DNA of 64,000 bases from Pseudomonas sediminis (GCF_039555755.1 NZ_CP154631.1:1922001-1986000); one strand, 5' to 3'; counted from the stretch's first letter, positions 26,490 to 36,810 are shown. Notes: a model not told the origin generated them from the letters alone. A program made the numbers and translations.

Positions 26490-26560
26490 ACAAGCTCGCT
26501 AAATTGACAAGCCTGGGCAGCCGTATGCGCTGCAATCAAGCTCGCGCAGAGACTTCTCGC

Positions 26561-28846
26561 ATGAATGACTTGGCAAACGAATCCATGAACCGTTCGCAGA
26601 ACCCTCTAGGGATCGACTTCAACACGCCCGCCCTGCAACGCAAGCGCCGTCTGCGCGCGTTGAAGGACCGCATGGCGCGCTGGTACGTCTCCATCGGTGG
26701 TCTGGCGGTGCTCGGTGCCATCACCCTTATCTTCTTCTACCTCGCCCATGTCGTGCTGCCCATGTTCCAGGGCGCCGAGCTCGAGTCGCGCAAGGCTCAG
26801 CAACCGGCCTGGCTGGCCGAGGCTCAGGCACCATTGCTTCTCGCCGTGGAAGAGCAGAACCAGGTCGCCATGCGCCTGGATACTTCCGGCGCCGTGCAGT
26901 TCTTCGAGCTCAAGAGTGGCGAAGCCCTGCAGCGCCTGCAATTGCCGCTGCCGCAAGGCGTCAGTGTCGCCTCTGTCGGCCAGGATCAGCCGGGTACACG
27001 CCGCGTGGTACTGGGCCTGTCCAACGGCCAGGCGCTGATCATTCAGCACAGTTACAAGATCACCTATCCAGACAACGTACGTGCCATCGCGCCGCAGATC
27101 GAATACCCCTACGGTGAAGCACCGATCGAGGTCGATCCGCAGGGGCGTCCGCTCGAGCACATCGCCGTCAATCTCAACAGCGGCACGCTGATGCTGGCTG
27201 GCTCCACGGGCAACGAGCTGCACCTGATCAGCCTCGCTCGCGAGGAGAACCTGTTCACCGGCGAGGTGAGCGTCAGCGAGGAGCGCATCAACCTGCCGCA
27301 GATCGGCGAGCCGATCAGTCAGCTGATCCTCGACCCGCGGCAGATGTGGCTGTACGTGTTCAACGGCGATTCCAGTGCCGACGTTTTCGATCTGCGCAAG
27401 CGCAGCCTCAATGGTCGTTACGAGCTGCTCAAGGATGCGTCCAACCGTGTGACCAGCGCTACCAGCCTGCTCGGCGGCATCTCGATCATGATCGGTGACG
27501 CCAAGGGTGGTATCCAGCAGTGGTTCATGGTGCGCGATCAGGATGGCAAGTCCACCTTCCAGTCGATCCGCAGCTTCCAGCTGGGCGACAGCGCGATCAC
27601 CCAGATTCTTCCTGAAGAGCGCCGCAAAGGCTTCATGGCCCTGGACGCCGACGGGCGCCTGGGCATCTTCCACAGCACCGCGCACCGTACCCTGCTCAAG
27701 GAGCAGGTCGCCGAAGGCAGCGCCATCGCCGCCCTGTCACCGCGAGCCAGTCGTGTGCTGGTCGAGTCGGACGGCAAGCTGCAGCGCTTCGTGGTGGATA
27801 ACCCGCACCCGGAAATTTCCTGGAGCTCGCTGTGGGGCAAGGTCTGGTACGAAAGCTACCCGGAGCCTGACTACGTCTGGCAGTCGACTTCCGCCAACAC
27901 TGATTTCGAAGCCAAGCTGAGCTTGTCGCCGCTGGCCTTCGGTACCCTCAAGGCGGCGTTTTACGCCATGCTGCTGGCCGCGCCGCTGGCCGTGGCTGCA
28001 GCGATCTATACCGCCTACTTCATGGCGCCGCGCATGCGCACCAAGGTCAAGCCGGTGATCGAGCTGATGGAAGCGTTGCCGACGGTGATCCTCGGTTTCT
28101 TCGCCGGCCTGTTCCTCGCGCCGTTTCTGGAGAACCACTTACCCGGCATCTTCAGCCTCTTGTTGCTGACGCCGGTGGGCATCCTGCTTTTCGGTTTCCT
28201 CTGGACCAAGCTGCCTGAGTCCATCCGCCACCGTGTTCCCGAAGGCTGGGAAGCGGCACTGCTGATTCCGGTGGTGGTCGCCGTGGGCTGGTTCTCCATC
28301 GCGATCAGTGGTCATCTGGAAAACTGGCTGTTCGACGGCAACATGCGCCTGTGGCTGTCCAACGACCTGGGCATCCCCTTCGACCAGCGCAACGCTCTGG
28401 TGGTGGGCCTGGCGATGGGCTTCGCGGTGATCCCGAACATCTACTCCATCGCCGAAGACGCCGTGTTCAGTGTGCCCAAGAGCCTGACTTTCGGCTCCCT
28501 GGCCCTCGGTGCGACGCCCTGGCAGACCCTGACCCGCGTGGTGATTCTCACCGCCAGCCCGGGCATCTTCTCGGCGCTGATGATCGGCATGGGCCGCGCG
28601 GTGGGCGAGACCATGATCGTACTGATGGCCACCGGCAACACGCCGATCATGGACATGAATATCTTCGAAGGCATGCGCACCCTGGCGGCCAACGTCGCGG
28701 TGGAAATGCCCGAGTCTGAGGTTGGCGGCACTCACTACCGTGTGTTGTTCCTGGCCGCCATGGTGCTGCTGTTGTTCACCTTCGTCATGAACACCCTGGC
28801 CGAGCTGATTCGTCAGCGTCTGCGCACCAAGTATTCGTCGCTCTAA
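26561..28846 (+). CDS. pstC: Phosphate ABC transporter permease PstC (long form)
   Basis: Inner-membrane permease of the PstSCAB phosphate importer. The 761-residue product is far longer than E. coli PstC (319). A first TM segment (about residues 45-65) is followed by a periplasmic region of roughly 400 residues, then the usual permease core with AALAFGTLK-type entry, GFFAGLFLAPF and the ABC-contact loop LALGATPWQTLTRVVI. This long form is usual in Pseudomonas. The ATG at 26561 (MNDLANESMNR) is my choice; 26585 is a possible alternative. Confidence 0.92.
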   Translation: MNDLANESMNRSQNPLGIDFNTPALQRKRRLRALKDRMARWYVSIGGLAVLGAITLIFFYLAHVVLPMFQGAELESRKAQQPAWLAEAQAPLLLAVEEQNQVAMRLDTSGAVQFFELKSGEALQRLQLPLPQGVSVASVGQDQPGTRRVVLGLSNGQALIIQHSYKITYPDNVRAIAPQIEYPYGEAPIEVDPQGRPLEHIAVNLNSGTLMLAGSTGNELHLISLAREENLFTGEVSVSEERINLPQIGEPISQLILDPRQMWLYVFNGDSSADVFDLRKRSLNGRYELLKDASNRVTSATSLLGGISIMIGDAKGGIQQWFMVRDQDGKSTFQSIRSFQLGDSAITQILPEERRKGFMALDADGRLGIFHSTAHRTLLKEQVAEGSAIAALSPRASRVLVESDGKLQRFVVDNPHPEISWSSLWGKVWYESYPEPDYVWQSTSANTDFEAKLSLSPLAFGTLKAAFYAMLLAAPLAVAAAIYTAYFMAPRMRTKVKPVIELMEALPTVILGFFAGLFLAPFLENHLPGIFSLLLLTPVGILLFGFLWTKLPESIRHRVPEGWEAALLIPVVVAVGWFSIAISGHLENWLFDGNMRLWLSNDLGIPFDQRNALVVGLAMGFAVIPNIYSIAEDAVFSVPKSLTFGSLALGATPWQTLTRVVILTASPGIFSALMIGMGRAVGETMIVLMATGNTPIMDMNIFEGMRTLAANVAVEMPESEVGGTHYRVLFLAAMVLLLFTFVMNTLAELIRQRLRTKYSSL

Positions 28847-28861
28847 GGTTTTGGAAGGTAT

Positions 28862-30538
28862 ATGTCCGTGAAACAGAACAACCTGAAATCCTGGTACAAG
28901 AGCGGCGCTCCGGGCGTGTGGATGAGCGGTGGCGCGGTTGCCATCGCCATCATCATGACCCTTGGTCTGCTGGCGGTGATCGCCTCTCGTGGCCTGGGCC
29001 ACTTCTGGCCGGCCGACATCCTCGAAGCCGACTACCAGGTGCCTGGTCAGGAAGCACGGGTGATGCTGGGTGAGGTGGTGCAGGTCGAGGAAGTGCCGCG
29101 TGCGCGTCTCGCGGCCGCAGGCCTGCCGGTCGCCGAAGAGGGCGGCGAATTCATGACCCGCGAGCTGATGAAAGTGGGTAACCGCGAGCTGTTCGGCGCC
29201 GACTTCACTTGGGTGGTCGGCGAGTGGCTGAGCAACCCGCGCAAGCCAGCGGGTATTACGGTGCTGGAGCGTCGCGAATGGGGCAACTTCTACGGCAACC
29301 TGGTCAACGTCAAGGAAAGCGGTCAGGTAATCGCCGAGGGTGATGCGGCCTGGGCTGCGTTGCAAGAGCGTCTGGATCGCGTCGATGATCTGCATGCGCA
29401 ACTGGTGCGCCTGGAGAAGAAAGACATCGGCCGCATCAACCACAGCCTCGAGCGGATCCGTCTGGAAGGCCGCAAACTGCAGTTGCAGGGCAAGCTGGAT
29501 GACGCCGCGCAAGCTGACATGGATGCCCGTCGCGATGCACTGAATGCCGAGTACAAGGTGCTCGAAGAGCGCATGGTGGCGCTGACCCAGCAGATCAATC
29601 GCGACAGCGTGACCCTGACAGCCAGCGATGGACGCCAGACCGAAATCGAACTGGGCAAAATCGTCCGCGCCTTCCGCCCGAACGCCATGGGCACCGTCGA
29701 CAAGCTCGGCTTCTATGCCATGAAACTGTGGGAGTTCGTCAGTGACGAGCCGCGTGAGGCCAACACCGAAGGCGGTATCTTCCCGGCGATCTTCGGCACC
29801 GTGCTGATGGTCATGCTGATGGCGGTGATCGTTACCCCATTTGGCGTGATCGCCGCGGTCTACCTGCGCGAATACGCGCATCAGGGCGCACTGACCCGGG
29901 TGATCCGCATCGCGGTGAACAACCTGGCCGGCGTACCGTCGATCGTCTACGGCGTGTTCGGCCTGGGCTTCTTCGTTTACGTGCTGGGTGGCTCGATCGA
30001 CCAGCTGTTCTTCCCCGAGTCCGCCCCGGCGCCGACCTTCGGCACCCCGGGCCTGATGTGGGCCTCGCTGACCCTGGCGATCCTCACCCTGCCGGTGGTC
30101 ATCGTCGCCACCGAGGAAGGCCTGGCGCGTATTCCGCGTGCAGTACGTGAAGGTTCGCTGGCGCTTGGCGCGACCAAGGCCGAGACGCTGTGGAAGGTGG
30201 TCATCCCGATGGCCAGCCCGGCGATGATGACCGGCCTGATCCTGGCCGTGGCACGTGCCGCTGGTGAGGTGGCGCCGCTGATGCTGGTGGGTGTGGTGAA
30301 ACTGGCACCGACCCTGCCGCTCAACGGTAACTACCCTTACCTGCACCTGGATCAGAAGATCATGCACCTGGGCTTCCACATCTACGACGTCGGCTTCCAG
30401 AGCCCCAACGTCGAGGCCGCGCGTCCGCTGGTTTACGCCACTGCGCTGCTGCTGGTGATCGTTATCGCCCTGCTCAACCTGACTGCGGTCTATATCCGTA
30501 ACCACCTGCGCGAGAAGTACAAGGCGCTGGATCACTAA
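28862..30538 (+). CDS. pstA: Phosphate ABC transporter permease PstA (long form)
   Basis: Second permease of the phosphate importer, 558 residues. An N-terminal TM segment (about 20-42) precedes a DUF3333-type region with a coiled-coil part (LDRVDDLHAQLVRLEKKDIG). The permease core starts near 300 (GGIFPAIFGTVLMVMLMAV) and keeps the ABC-contact EAA loop LALGATKAETLWKVVIP. It begins 15 bp after pstC in the same operon. Confidence 0.94.
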   Translation: MSVKQNNLKSWYKSGAPGVWMSGGAVAIAIIMTLGLLAVIASRGLGHFWPADILEADYQVPGQEARVMLGEVVQVEEVPRARLAAAGLPVAEEGGEFMTRELMKVGNRELFGADFTWVVGEWLSNPRKPAGITVLERREWGNFYGNLVNVKESGQVIAEGDAAWAALQERLDRVDDLHAQLVRLEKKDIGRINHSLERIRLEGRKLQLQGKLDDAAQADMDARRDALNAEYKVLEERMVALTQQINRDSVTLTASDGRQTEIELGKIVRAFRPNAMGTVDKLGFYAMKLWEFVSDEPREANTEGGIFPAIFGTVLMVMLMAVIVTPFGVIAAVYLREYAHQGALTRVIRIAVNNLAGVPSIVYGVFGLGFFVYVLGGSIDQLFFPESAPAPTFGTPGLMWASLTLAILTLPVVIVATEEGLARIPRAVREGSLALGATKAETLWKVVIPMASPAMMTGLILAVARAAGEVAPLMLVGVVKLAPTLPLNGNYPYLHLDQKIMHLGFHIYDVGFQSPNVEAARPLVYATALLLVIVIALLNLTAVYIRNHLREKYKALDH

Positions 30539-30541
30539 CGC

Positions 30542-30586
30542 AGCTACGAGTCGCGCACCGCCGGTGCGCAGCTTGCAGCTTGTAGC
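30542..30586 (+). repeat. Intercistronic hairpin between pstA and pstB
   Basis: GCGCACC / GGTGCGC (30553-30569) forms an inner stem, and AGCTACGAG / CTTGTAGCT (30542-30550, 30578-30586) can form an outer one. It resembles a REP-type element and may adjust pstB level relative to pstA. Confidence 0.5.
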
Positions 30587-30604
30587 TACGAACGGAGTGA
30601 GTTT

Positions 30605-31438
30605 ATGCAACACGAAACCCATACCCACGGTATCGATCTGGCCGCCCTCGGCCGTGACAAGCAGAGCCTGAGCCTGGCCAACGAGACCACGGCCATCGAA
30701 GTGCCGGGGCTGAACCTGTACTACGGCCAGAAGCAGGCGCTGTTCGACGTCAAGATGGATATCCCCAAGCAGCGCGTGACCGCCTTCATCGGCCCGTCCG
30801 GCTGCGGCAAGTCGACCCTGCTGCGTACCTTCAACCGCATGAACGACTTGGTCGACGGTTGCCGTGTGGAGGGCGAGATCAACATCGACGGGCGCAACAT
30901 CTACCGAAAGGGCGAGGACGTGGCCGAGCTGCGCCGCCGTGTCGGCATGGTGTTCCAGAAGCCCAACCCCTTTCCCAAGAGCATCTACGAGAACGTGGTG
31001 TATGGCCTGCGTATCCAGGGCATCAACAGCAAGCGTGTGCTCGACGAGGCCGTGGAGTGGGCGTTGAAGAGCGCGGCGTTGTGGGATGAGGTCAAGGATC
31101 GTCTGCATGACTCGGCGCTGGGTTTGTCCGGCGGTCAGCAGCAGCGTCTGGTCATTGCCCGTACCGTGGCCGTGCAGCCGGAAGTGCTGCTGCTCGACGA
31201 ACCCTGCTCGGCCCTCGACCCGATTTCCACACTGAAGGTCGAAGAGCTGATCTACGAGCTCAAGAGCAAGTACACCATCGTCATCGTCACCCACAACATG
31301 CAGCAGGCGGCGCGCGTTTCCGACTACACCGCGTTCATGTACATGGGCAAGCTGATCGAGTTCGGTGATACCGACACCCTGTTCACCAACCCGGCCAAGA
31401 AGCAGACAGAAGACTACATCACCGGTCGCTATGGCTGA
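30605..31438 (+). CDS. pstB: Phosphate ABC transporter ATP-binding protein
   Basis: A 277-residue ATPase that energises PstCA and contacts PhoU/PhoR. Walker A is GPSGCGKST, the signature is LSGGQQQRL, Walker B is [13 protein letters not shown], and the H-loop is [10 protein letters not shown]. An N-terminal extension of about 25 residues before the ABC fold is normal in Pseudomonas. Confidence 0.97.
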   Translation: MQHETHTHGIDLAALGRDKQSLSLANETTAIEVPGLNLYYGQKQALFDVKMDIPKQRVTAFIGPSGCGKSTLLRTFNRMNDLVDGCRVEGEINIDGRNIYRKGEDVAELRRRVGMVFQKPNPFPKSIYENVVYGLRIQGINSKRVLDEAVEWALKSAALWDEVKDRLHDSALGLSGGQQQRLVIARTVAVQPEVLLLDEPCSALDPISTLKVEELIYELKSKYTIVIVTHNMQQAARVSDYTAFMYMGKLIEFGDTDTLFTNPAKKQTEDYITGRYG

Positions 31439-31553
31439 TGGCCATGTCAGAGGTCGCTGGACTGCGTCGGCGGAACTTGCCGTACTACCTGTACTGTCTG
31501 CGTTCCGCCTCCTCGCCCAGCACCCTCTGCCAAAGCCCATCCCTTAACAACCA

Positions 31554-31578
31554 GTAGGGTGCGCGGCGCGCACCATGG
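31554..31578. repeat. Reduced copy of the GTAGGGTGCGC repeat
   Basis: GTAGGGTGCGC is followed by GCGCGCACCATGG, forming a 7-bp stem GGTGCGC / GCGCACC with a 3-nt loop. It is the same family as the 63-bp palindrome at 4421. It lies in the 173-bp pstB-phoU gap. Confidence 0.55.
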
Positions 31579-31611
31579 CCATCCAAGCCGGCAGCTTTCG
31601 CGGAGCGAAAC

Positions 31612-32340
31612 ATGATCAACAAAGACAACCTTACCCAGCACATCTCCCAGCAGTTCAACGCCGAACTGGAAGAGGTGCGCAGCCACCTGCTGGCCATGGG
31701 CGGCCTGGTGGAAAAGCAGGTCAACGATGCCGTCACCGCGCTGATCGAGGCCGACTCCGGCCTGGCCCAGCAGGTGCGCGAGATCGACGACCAGATCAAC
31801 CAGATGGAGCGCAACATCGACGAGGAATGCGTACGCATCCTCGCCCGTCGCCAGCCGGCTGCCTCCGACCTGCGTCTGATCATCAGCATCTCCAAATCGG
31901 TGATCGACCTCGAGCGCATCGGCGACGAGTCGACCAAGATCGCCAAGCGCGCCATCCAGCTGTGCGAAGAGGGCGAGTCGCCGCGTGGTTACGTCGAGGT
32001 TCGTCATATCGGTGATCAGGTGCGCAAGATGGTGCAGGAGGCACTGGACGCCTTCGCTCGCTTCGATGCCGACCTGGCCCTGTCGGTGGCGCAGTACGAC
32101 AAGACCGTCGACCGCGAGTACAAGACCGCGTTGCGTGAACTGGTGACTTTCATGATGGAAGATCCGCGTTCGATCTCCCGCGTGCTCAACGTGATCTGGG
32201 CGCTTCGCTCGCTGGAGCGCATCGGCGATCATGCGCGCAACATCGCCGAACTGGTGATCTACCTGGTGCGTGGCACCGATGTGCGCCACATCGGCCTGAC
32301 TCGCATGCGTGAAGAGGTCGAGGGCAAGTCCAGGGACTGA
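31612..32340 (+). CDS. phoU: Phosphate signalling protein PhoU
   Basis: A 242-residue cytoplasmic protein with two three-helix PhoU repeats (about 20-105 and 120-210). The metal-binding E/DxxxD motifs are visible in IDDQINQMERNIDEEC, LERIGDESTKIA and LERIGDHARNIAE. It links PstB to PhoR and keeps the Pho regulon off when phosphate is plentiful. It closes the pst operon before the terminator at 32357. Confidence 0.96.
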   Translation: MINKDNLTQHISQQFNAELEEVRSHLLAMGGLVEKQVNDAVTALIEADSGLAQQVREIDDQINQMERNIDEECVRILARRQPAASDLRLIISISKSVIDLERIGDESTKIAKRAIQLCEEGESPRGYVEVRHIGDQVRKMVQEALDAFARFDADLALSVAQYDKTVDREYKTALRELVTFMMEDPRSISRVLNVIWALRSLERIGDHARNIAELVIYLVRGTDVRHIGLTRMREEVEGKSRD

Positions 32341-32356
32341 TGCCTGCTTGATGCCG

Positions 32357-32387
32357 ACGGCCCGGGCTTTCCCGGGCCGTTTTGTTT
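32357..32387 (+). terminator. Intrinsic terminator after phoU
   Basis: A perfect 10-bp stem ACGGCCCGGG / CCCGGGCCGT with a CTTT loop is followed by a T-rich tail. Confidence 0.9.
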
Positions 32388-32476
32388 GCGCGATTTGTTG
32401 TGTGTCCGGCGTTTTTCCGTTGGCCTTAGGCCACTGGCCATGACTATGCTTACTGCCATTCGTACAGGAGTGGCCG

Positions 32477-33382
32477 ATGAGCAAAGTCAGTGTGCTGGTG
32501 GTGGATGACGCGACCTTTATCCGTGATCTGGTCAAGAAAGGGCTGCGCGATAATTTCCCCGGCGTACAGATCGAGGAAGCGATCAACGGCCGCAAGGCCC
32601 AGCAGATGTTGAGCCGTCAGGTGGTCGACCTGATCCTCTGTGACTGGGAAATGCCGGAGATGTCCGGCCTCGAGCTGCTGACTTGGTGCCGCGAGCAGGA
32701 CAACCTGAAAACCACGCCCTTCATCATGGTCACCAGCCGCGGTGACAAGGAGAACGTGGTGCAGGCGATCCAGGCTGGTGTTTCCGACTACATCGGTAAG
32801 CCCTTCTCCAACGAACAACTGGTGACCAAGGTGAAGAAGGCGCTGAGCCGCGCCGGCAAGCTGCAGGCCCTGGCCGCCAGCGCGCCGCCGAAGATGCTCA
32901 GCAGCGGCGGCTTTGCCAATGATTCGCTGGCCGCGCTCACCGGTGGCAAGGCTGAGGTGGTCAAACCCAGTGCTCCGGTGCCGGCTGCGGGCCAGGCTGA
33001 GCCGAGCGCAGCACCAGCGCCGGCAGCTCCGAGCAAGTCGCCAGCCGGTCGTGGCCAGGGTCAGCTGCGTTTGCCGGCGGGTAGCATGGCTTGTGTGATC
33101 AAGGCGCTGAGCCTCAAGGAGGCACTGCTAGTGGTCAAACGCACCGAACAACTGCCGCAGGTGCTGGAGAGTGCAGTGCTCGACCTAGAGCAGGGCGAAG
33201 CAGCGGAAACCGCTCGGCTCAATGGCTACCTGCACGCGGTGGTGGCATTCGAACCCAAGCCCGACAGCGAATGGCTGCAACTGACGTTCCGATTCGTCGA
33301 CCGTGACCCGCAAAAACTCGATTATCTGTCGCGGCTGATCGCCCGCGGCACTGCGCAGAAGCATTTCAGCCCCGGCGCATAG
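32477..33382 (+). CDS. Response regulator with uncharacterised C-terminal domain (PA5364-like)
   Basis: A 301-residue protein. The receiver domain (1-125) has D10/D11, phospho-acceptor D56 (ILCDWEMPEMSG) and the final Lys in YIGKPFS. An Ala/Pro/Ser-rich linker covers about 130-195. The C-terminal domain (about 198-300; LRLPAGSMACVIKALSLKEALLVV, then FRFVDRDPQKLDYLSRLIARG) shows no HTH. The ending loosely resembles a PilZ domain, but the RxxxR and D/NxSxxG motifs are not evident. The neighbourhood next to phoU matches PA5364. No kinase gene is adjacent. Confidence 0.8.
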   Translation: MSKVSVLVVDDATFIRDLVKKGLRDNFPGVQIEEAINGRKAQQMLSRQVVDLILCDWEMPEMSGLELLTWCREQDNLKTTPFIMVTSRGDKENVVQAIQAGVSDYIGKPFSNEQLVTKVKKALSRAGKLQALAASAPPKMLSSGGFANDSLAALTGGKAEVVKPSAPVPAAGQAEPSAAPAPAAPSKSPAGRGQGQLRLPAGSMACVIKALSLKEALLVVKRTEQLPQVLESAVLDLEQGEAAETARLNGYLHAVVAFEPKPDSEWLQLTFRFVDRDPQKLDYLSRLIARGTAQKHFSPGA

Positions 33383-33521
33383 CCGTATGCAATCCGCGGC
33401 GCTGTGCCGACCAATGGCGGTGAGCCGGTTCACAGCCTGACGGTCGGTGTCTCGCGCGCTCCGTGCTGCGCTGCTAGTCTTGCTAACCCGGATATCAAAA
33501 AGCCATAAGATCCGAGTCGTT

Positions 33522-34418
33522 ATGCTAGGGCGTCTAATTATTCTCTGCAGTCTGCTGGTCTGTTGCAGCCAGGCCGCTGCGCTGACCATCTACAAGTACG
33601 TCGACAAGAACGGCGTAGTCACCTATAGCGATCAGGCTGCGCCTGGCGCGCAGGTGTTCGTGTTCAACGATCGCATGGTCGAGCGCTTGGACAACCAGGT
33701 GAAACTGGAAACCAAGAAGCACGAGGCCGGTGAAACCCTGCTGATTCGCAATGACCTGTATGCCCCGGTGGAAATCGAACTGAAGCTGGAGCAGGTACAG
33801 AACGCCATCGGCGCGCCGGACAAACCGATTCGCTGGGTGTTGCCACCGCGCAGCAATATCCGCCTCGCCACCCTCACCGCGCACGATGCATCGAAACCGC
33901 TGCGCTACACACCCAAGTTGCGCTACGCCCTCGGCGACCCGCGACTGCAGCCGAGCATCCATCGCTATCCGCTGCCCTGGCGTGGCGGTCCGTTCCGTCA
34001 GACCCAGGGCGCCAACGGCACCTACAGCCACTTCACTGCCAAGGGCCGCTATGCGGTGGATATCGCCATGCCTGAAGGCACGCCCATCGTCGCTGCACGC
34101 GCAGGCATGGTGGTGAAGACCGAGAACCAGCAGAGCGGCCGTGGCAACAACCCGGCCGGCAACTTCGTGCGCATTCTGCATGACGACGGCACCATGGGTG
34201 TTTACCTGCACCTGATGAAGGGGTCGGTCGGTGTGCGTGAAGGCCAGCGGGTAGAAACCGGCAGCCTGTTGGCGCGCTCCGGCAACACCGGCAACAGCAC
34301 CGGCCCGCACCTGCACTTCGTGGTGCAGCGCAACGTGGGTCTGGCGGTCGAGTCCATTCCCTTCAACTTCCGTCAGCCGGTCAACAGCCTGCCGAATTTC
34401 GCCGTCGGCGGCGAATAG
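33522..34418 (+). CDS. DUF4124 plus M23 peptidase (LytM-type) exported protein
   Basis: A 298-residue protein with a signal peptide (LIILCSLLVCCSQAAA). A DUF4124 module follows (YKYVDKNGVVTYSDQAAPGA, about 20-50). The C-terminal M23 metallopeptidase domain (about 170-275) has H-x8-D as HFTAKGRYAVDIAMPEG and HxH as TGPHLHFVVQ, so the zinc site is complete. It is probably a periplasmic peptidoglycan endopeptidase. The ATG at 33522 is chosen because the signal peptide starts there. A terminator follows. Confidence 0.88.
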   Translation: MLGRLIILCSLLVCCSQAAALTIYKYVDKNGVVTYSDQAAPGAQVFVFNDRMVERLDNQVKLETKKHEAGETLLIRNDLYAPVEIELKLEQVQNAIGAPDKPIRWVLPPRSNIRLATLTAHDASKPLRYTPKLRYALGDPRLQPSIHRYPLPWRGGPFRQTQGANGTYSHFTAKGRYAVDIAMPEGTPIVAARAGMVVKTENQQSGRGNNPAGNFVRILHDDGTMGVYLHLMKGSVGVREGQRVETGSLLARSGNTGNSTGPHLHFVVQRNVGLAVESIPFNFRQPVNSLPNFAVGGE

Positions 34419-34442
34419 TCTGGCGGCAGAATATCAAGCAAA

Positions 34443-34470
34443 AAAACGGCGACCCTCGGGTCGCCGTTTT
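34443..34470. terminator. Bidirectional terminator between M23 peptidase and rubredoxin genes
   Basis: ACGGCGACCC and GGGTCGCCGT form the stem, flanked by a run of As and four Ts. It serves the plus-strand peptidase gene and possibly the convergent rubredoxin gene. Confidence 0.88.
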
Positions 34471-34487
34471 GTGAAAACCAGGCGTGA

Positions 34488-34655
34488 TCAGCCGATCTCG
34501 ATCATCTCGAAATCCATCTTGCCGACGCCGCAGTCAGGGCATAGCCAGTCTTCCGGCACGTCTTCCCAGCGGGTGCCGGGAGCGATGCCGTCATCCGGCC
34601 AGCCCTGGCTCTCGTCGTAAATCAGTCCACAGACCACGCATTGCCACTTTTTCAT
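34488..34655 (-). CDS. rubA: Rubredoxin
   Basis: A 55-residue one-iron electron carrier. Two CxxC knuckles bind the iron: C6/C9 in [12 protein letters not shown] and C39/C42 in [11 protein letters not shown]. Length and sequence fit the alkane-hydroxylase-type or general rubredoxins of Pseudomonas (RubA1/RubA2). No rubredoxin reductase is in the window. It lies downstream of the permease of the glc cluster on the same strand, 139 bp away, and probably has its own promoter. Confidence 0.95.
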   Translation of the reverse strand: MKKWQCVVCGLIYDESQGWPDDGIAPGTRWEDVPEDWLCPDCGVGKMDFEMIEIG

Positions 34656-34794
34656 AAAAACCTCAGGCCAATCTCACGGTGTTGCGCGACGCAAGCTACC
34701 GCAATTGCACTGACGCGCCAAGCGGGCTGGCGGCAATCGCCGCCAGCCAGGGACCAACCAAAGTCGGGCCGCGCAGTGCACGGCCCGTCATCAC

Positions 34795-36495
34795 TCAGCG
34801 AGCGGCCATCAGCGGGTCGGTCAGCGCCATGCCATACATCGTCACCAGGGCGATCACGCCGGCTGCAGCGAGGTAGTAGAGCGTCGGCAGGATGGTCTTG
34901 CGCAGGGTGATGCCTTCGCGCCCGAGCAGACCGACGGTCGCCGAAGCCGCCACCACGTTGTGAATGGCGATCATGTTGCCCGCCGCCGCACCGACCGACT
35001 GCACGGCGACCATCATCGCCCCGGACACGCCGATCAGCTCGGCAGCGTTGAGCTGGAACTGCGACAGCATCAGGTTGGACACGGTGTTGGAACCGGCGAT
35101 GAAGGCGCCCAGTGCGCCCACGGCCGGGGCGAAGAACGGATACACGCCACCAACGCTGTCGGCCACCAGTTGCGCCATGGCCACCGGCATCGACACCAGG
35201 TCGCTGCCATTGACCCCGGAGTTGATCAGGATACGCACCATGGGGATGGTGAAGATCAGCACGAAGCCCGCACCGAGCAGGGTCTTGCTCGACTCGCCCA
35301 CCGCCGCCTTCAGTTCGGAGAAGCGCATGCGATGGAGGAAGAAGGTGATCAGCACCACCATGCACAGGATGCCACCCGGCAGGTACAGCGGTTCGATGGT
35401 GCCGGACACGCCGGTCTCACCGAGGATGTCCTTCCAGCCGAAGGTAAAGCTCATCAGTGCCGCTTTCACCTCGGGGAAGGTGCGCGAGATCACCAGGAAC
35501 ACCGCCAGCAGCAGGTAGGGCGCCCACGCCATGGGCACCGAAATCGGCGCCTTGCCGGCCACCTCTTCCAGTTTCATTTCGATTTTGCCCATCCAGTCGG
35601 ACGGCCAGTCTTTCGGGTCAGCGAAGTCCCAGGTGTCCTTCGGCAGCAGGAAGCCGGCCTTGGCGGCCGGTACCACGATGGCCAAGCCGACCAGGGCGCC
35701 GATCATCGAGGGGAATTCCGGGCCGAGGAACACGCCGGCTGCCATGTACGGCAGGGAGAAGGCGAAGGCGGTGAAGATGGCGAACGGCGCGACGGCCAGG
35801 CCTTCCTTCCAGCTCTGATTCTTGCCGAAGAAGCGCGTCATGATCATCACCATGATCAGCGGCATCAGCAGGCCGATCAGGCCGTGGGTGATGGCCACCC
35901 GCGAATAGATCAGGTGGAAGAAGGCTTCCCAGCTGCTGCCGGTGGCAACCAGTTGCTCGGTGATGCCGGTTCTGTCCAGGCCCGAACCGACACCCACCAG
36001 GATTGGCGTACCCACTGCGCCGAAAGATACCGGCGTCGATTGCACCATCATGCCCAGCACCACCGCGGCCAGCGCCGGGAAGCCCAGGGCGACCAGCAAC
36101 GGCGCGGCCACGGCAGCCGGGGTGCCGAAACCGGAGGCGCCCTCGATGAAGCAGCCGAACAGCCAGGCGACGATCAGCGCCTGCACGCGGCGATCCGGAC
36201 TGATGTTGGAGAAGCCCCGGCGAATTGCCGCGATGCCGCCGGAGTGCTTGAGGGTGTTCAGCAGCAGGATCGCGCCGAAGATGATCCATAGGATCGCGGC
36301 CGTGAGTATCAGCCCCTGCAGGCTGGAGGCGATGACCCGGTTGAGGGACATGTCCCAGGCCAGCAGGCCGATCAGAGCGGTGAGGACGAACACCAGCGGC
36401 ATCGCGTACTTGGCCGGCCAGCGAAAGCCGATCAGCAGTACACCCGCCAGTACCAGTGGCACGAAGGCCAGGATGGACAGCAGCGTTTGACTCAT
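34795..36495 (-). CDS. glcA: Glycolate/L-lactate permease (LctP family)
   Basis: A 566-residue inner-membrane permease of the LldP/GlcA family with about 13 hydrophobic segments. Family signatures include [37 protein letters not shown] and [17 protein letters not shown]. The location with glcB, glcG and glcFED points to glycolate as the main substrate, although LctP proteins also carry lactate. The ATG at 36495 follows AGAAGGAACC. The symbol is inferred from context. Confidence 0.85.
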   Translation of the reverse strand: MSQTLLSILAFVPLVLAGVLLIGFRWPAKYAMPLVFVLTALIGLLAWDMSLNRVIASSLQGLILTAAILWIIFGAILLLNTLKHSGGIAAIRRGFSNISPDRRVQALIVAWLFGCFIEGASGFGTPAAVAAPLLVALGFPALAAVVLGMMVQSTPVSFGAVGTPILVGVGSGLDRTGITEQLVATGSSWEAFFHLIYSRVAITHGLIGLLMPLIMVMIMTRFFGKNQSWKEGLAVAPFAIFTAFAFSLPYMAAGVFLGPEFPSMIGALVGLAIVVPAAKAGFLLPKDTWDFADPKDWPSDWMGKIEMKLEEVAGKAPISVPMAWAPYLLLAVFLVISRTFPEVKAALMSFTFGWKDILGETGVSGTIEPLYLPGGILCMVVLITFFLHRMRFSELKAAVGESSKTLLGAGFVLIFTIPMVRILINSGVNGSDLVSMPVAMAQLVADSVGGVYPFFAPAVGALGAFIAGSNTVSNLMLSQFQLNAAELIGVSGAMMVAVQSVGAAAGNMIAIHNVVAASATVGLLGREGITLRKTILPTLYYLAAAGVIALVTMYGMALTDPLMAAR

Positions 36496-36810
36496 GGGTT
36501 GGTTCCTTCTTTTTCTTGTGAACCACAGTTTTCCGGGGATACCCGGCGCCACGCATCTGGAAGTGTCGGGCACCACGGCACCGACCTTTCCGCGAGCCGC
36601 GACGGCAGGGATCACCCATCGTCGCGCTCATGCTCGAAAGCCCCGACGGCCAGAAACCGTCAGGGCTTGTTACTGCTCCGTGGAGGCGTCAAGAGCCATC
36701 CACGGTTGTTAGCTCCCTTGTGTAGGAGCTCCGCCCCGGGGCGAAGCGTTTCGAATCAACGCCGCCCTGCTTCGCGGCGGGGCGCCGCTCCTACATGATC
36801 GGTGAGATGT
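36496..36810. other. Gene-free gap between glcA and glcB
   Basis: About 315 bp. It holds the glcA leader and a REP-type palindrome at 36721-36795. No coding frame is supportable. Confidence 0.6.
36721..36795. repeat. Pseudomonas REP-type palindrome (TGTAGGAGC ends)
   Basis: TGTAGGAGC at 36721-36729 and GCTCCTACA at 36787-36795 are perfect inverted ends. GC-rich arms inside (CCGCCCCGGGGCGAAGC and GCTTCGCGGCGGGGC-like) pair partly. This is the common TGTAGGAGCGG REP/BIME motif of Pseudomonas. A half copy lies near 57259. Confidence 0.75.

Noticed and set aside
28139..31540. 1133-codon open frame on the minus strand
   Set aside because: Antisense to pstC, pstA and pstB, which have clear family motifs. 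The translation is His/Gln/Arg-rich with no recognisable fold.
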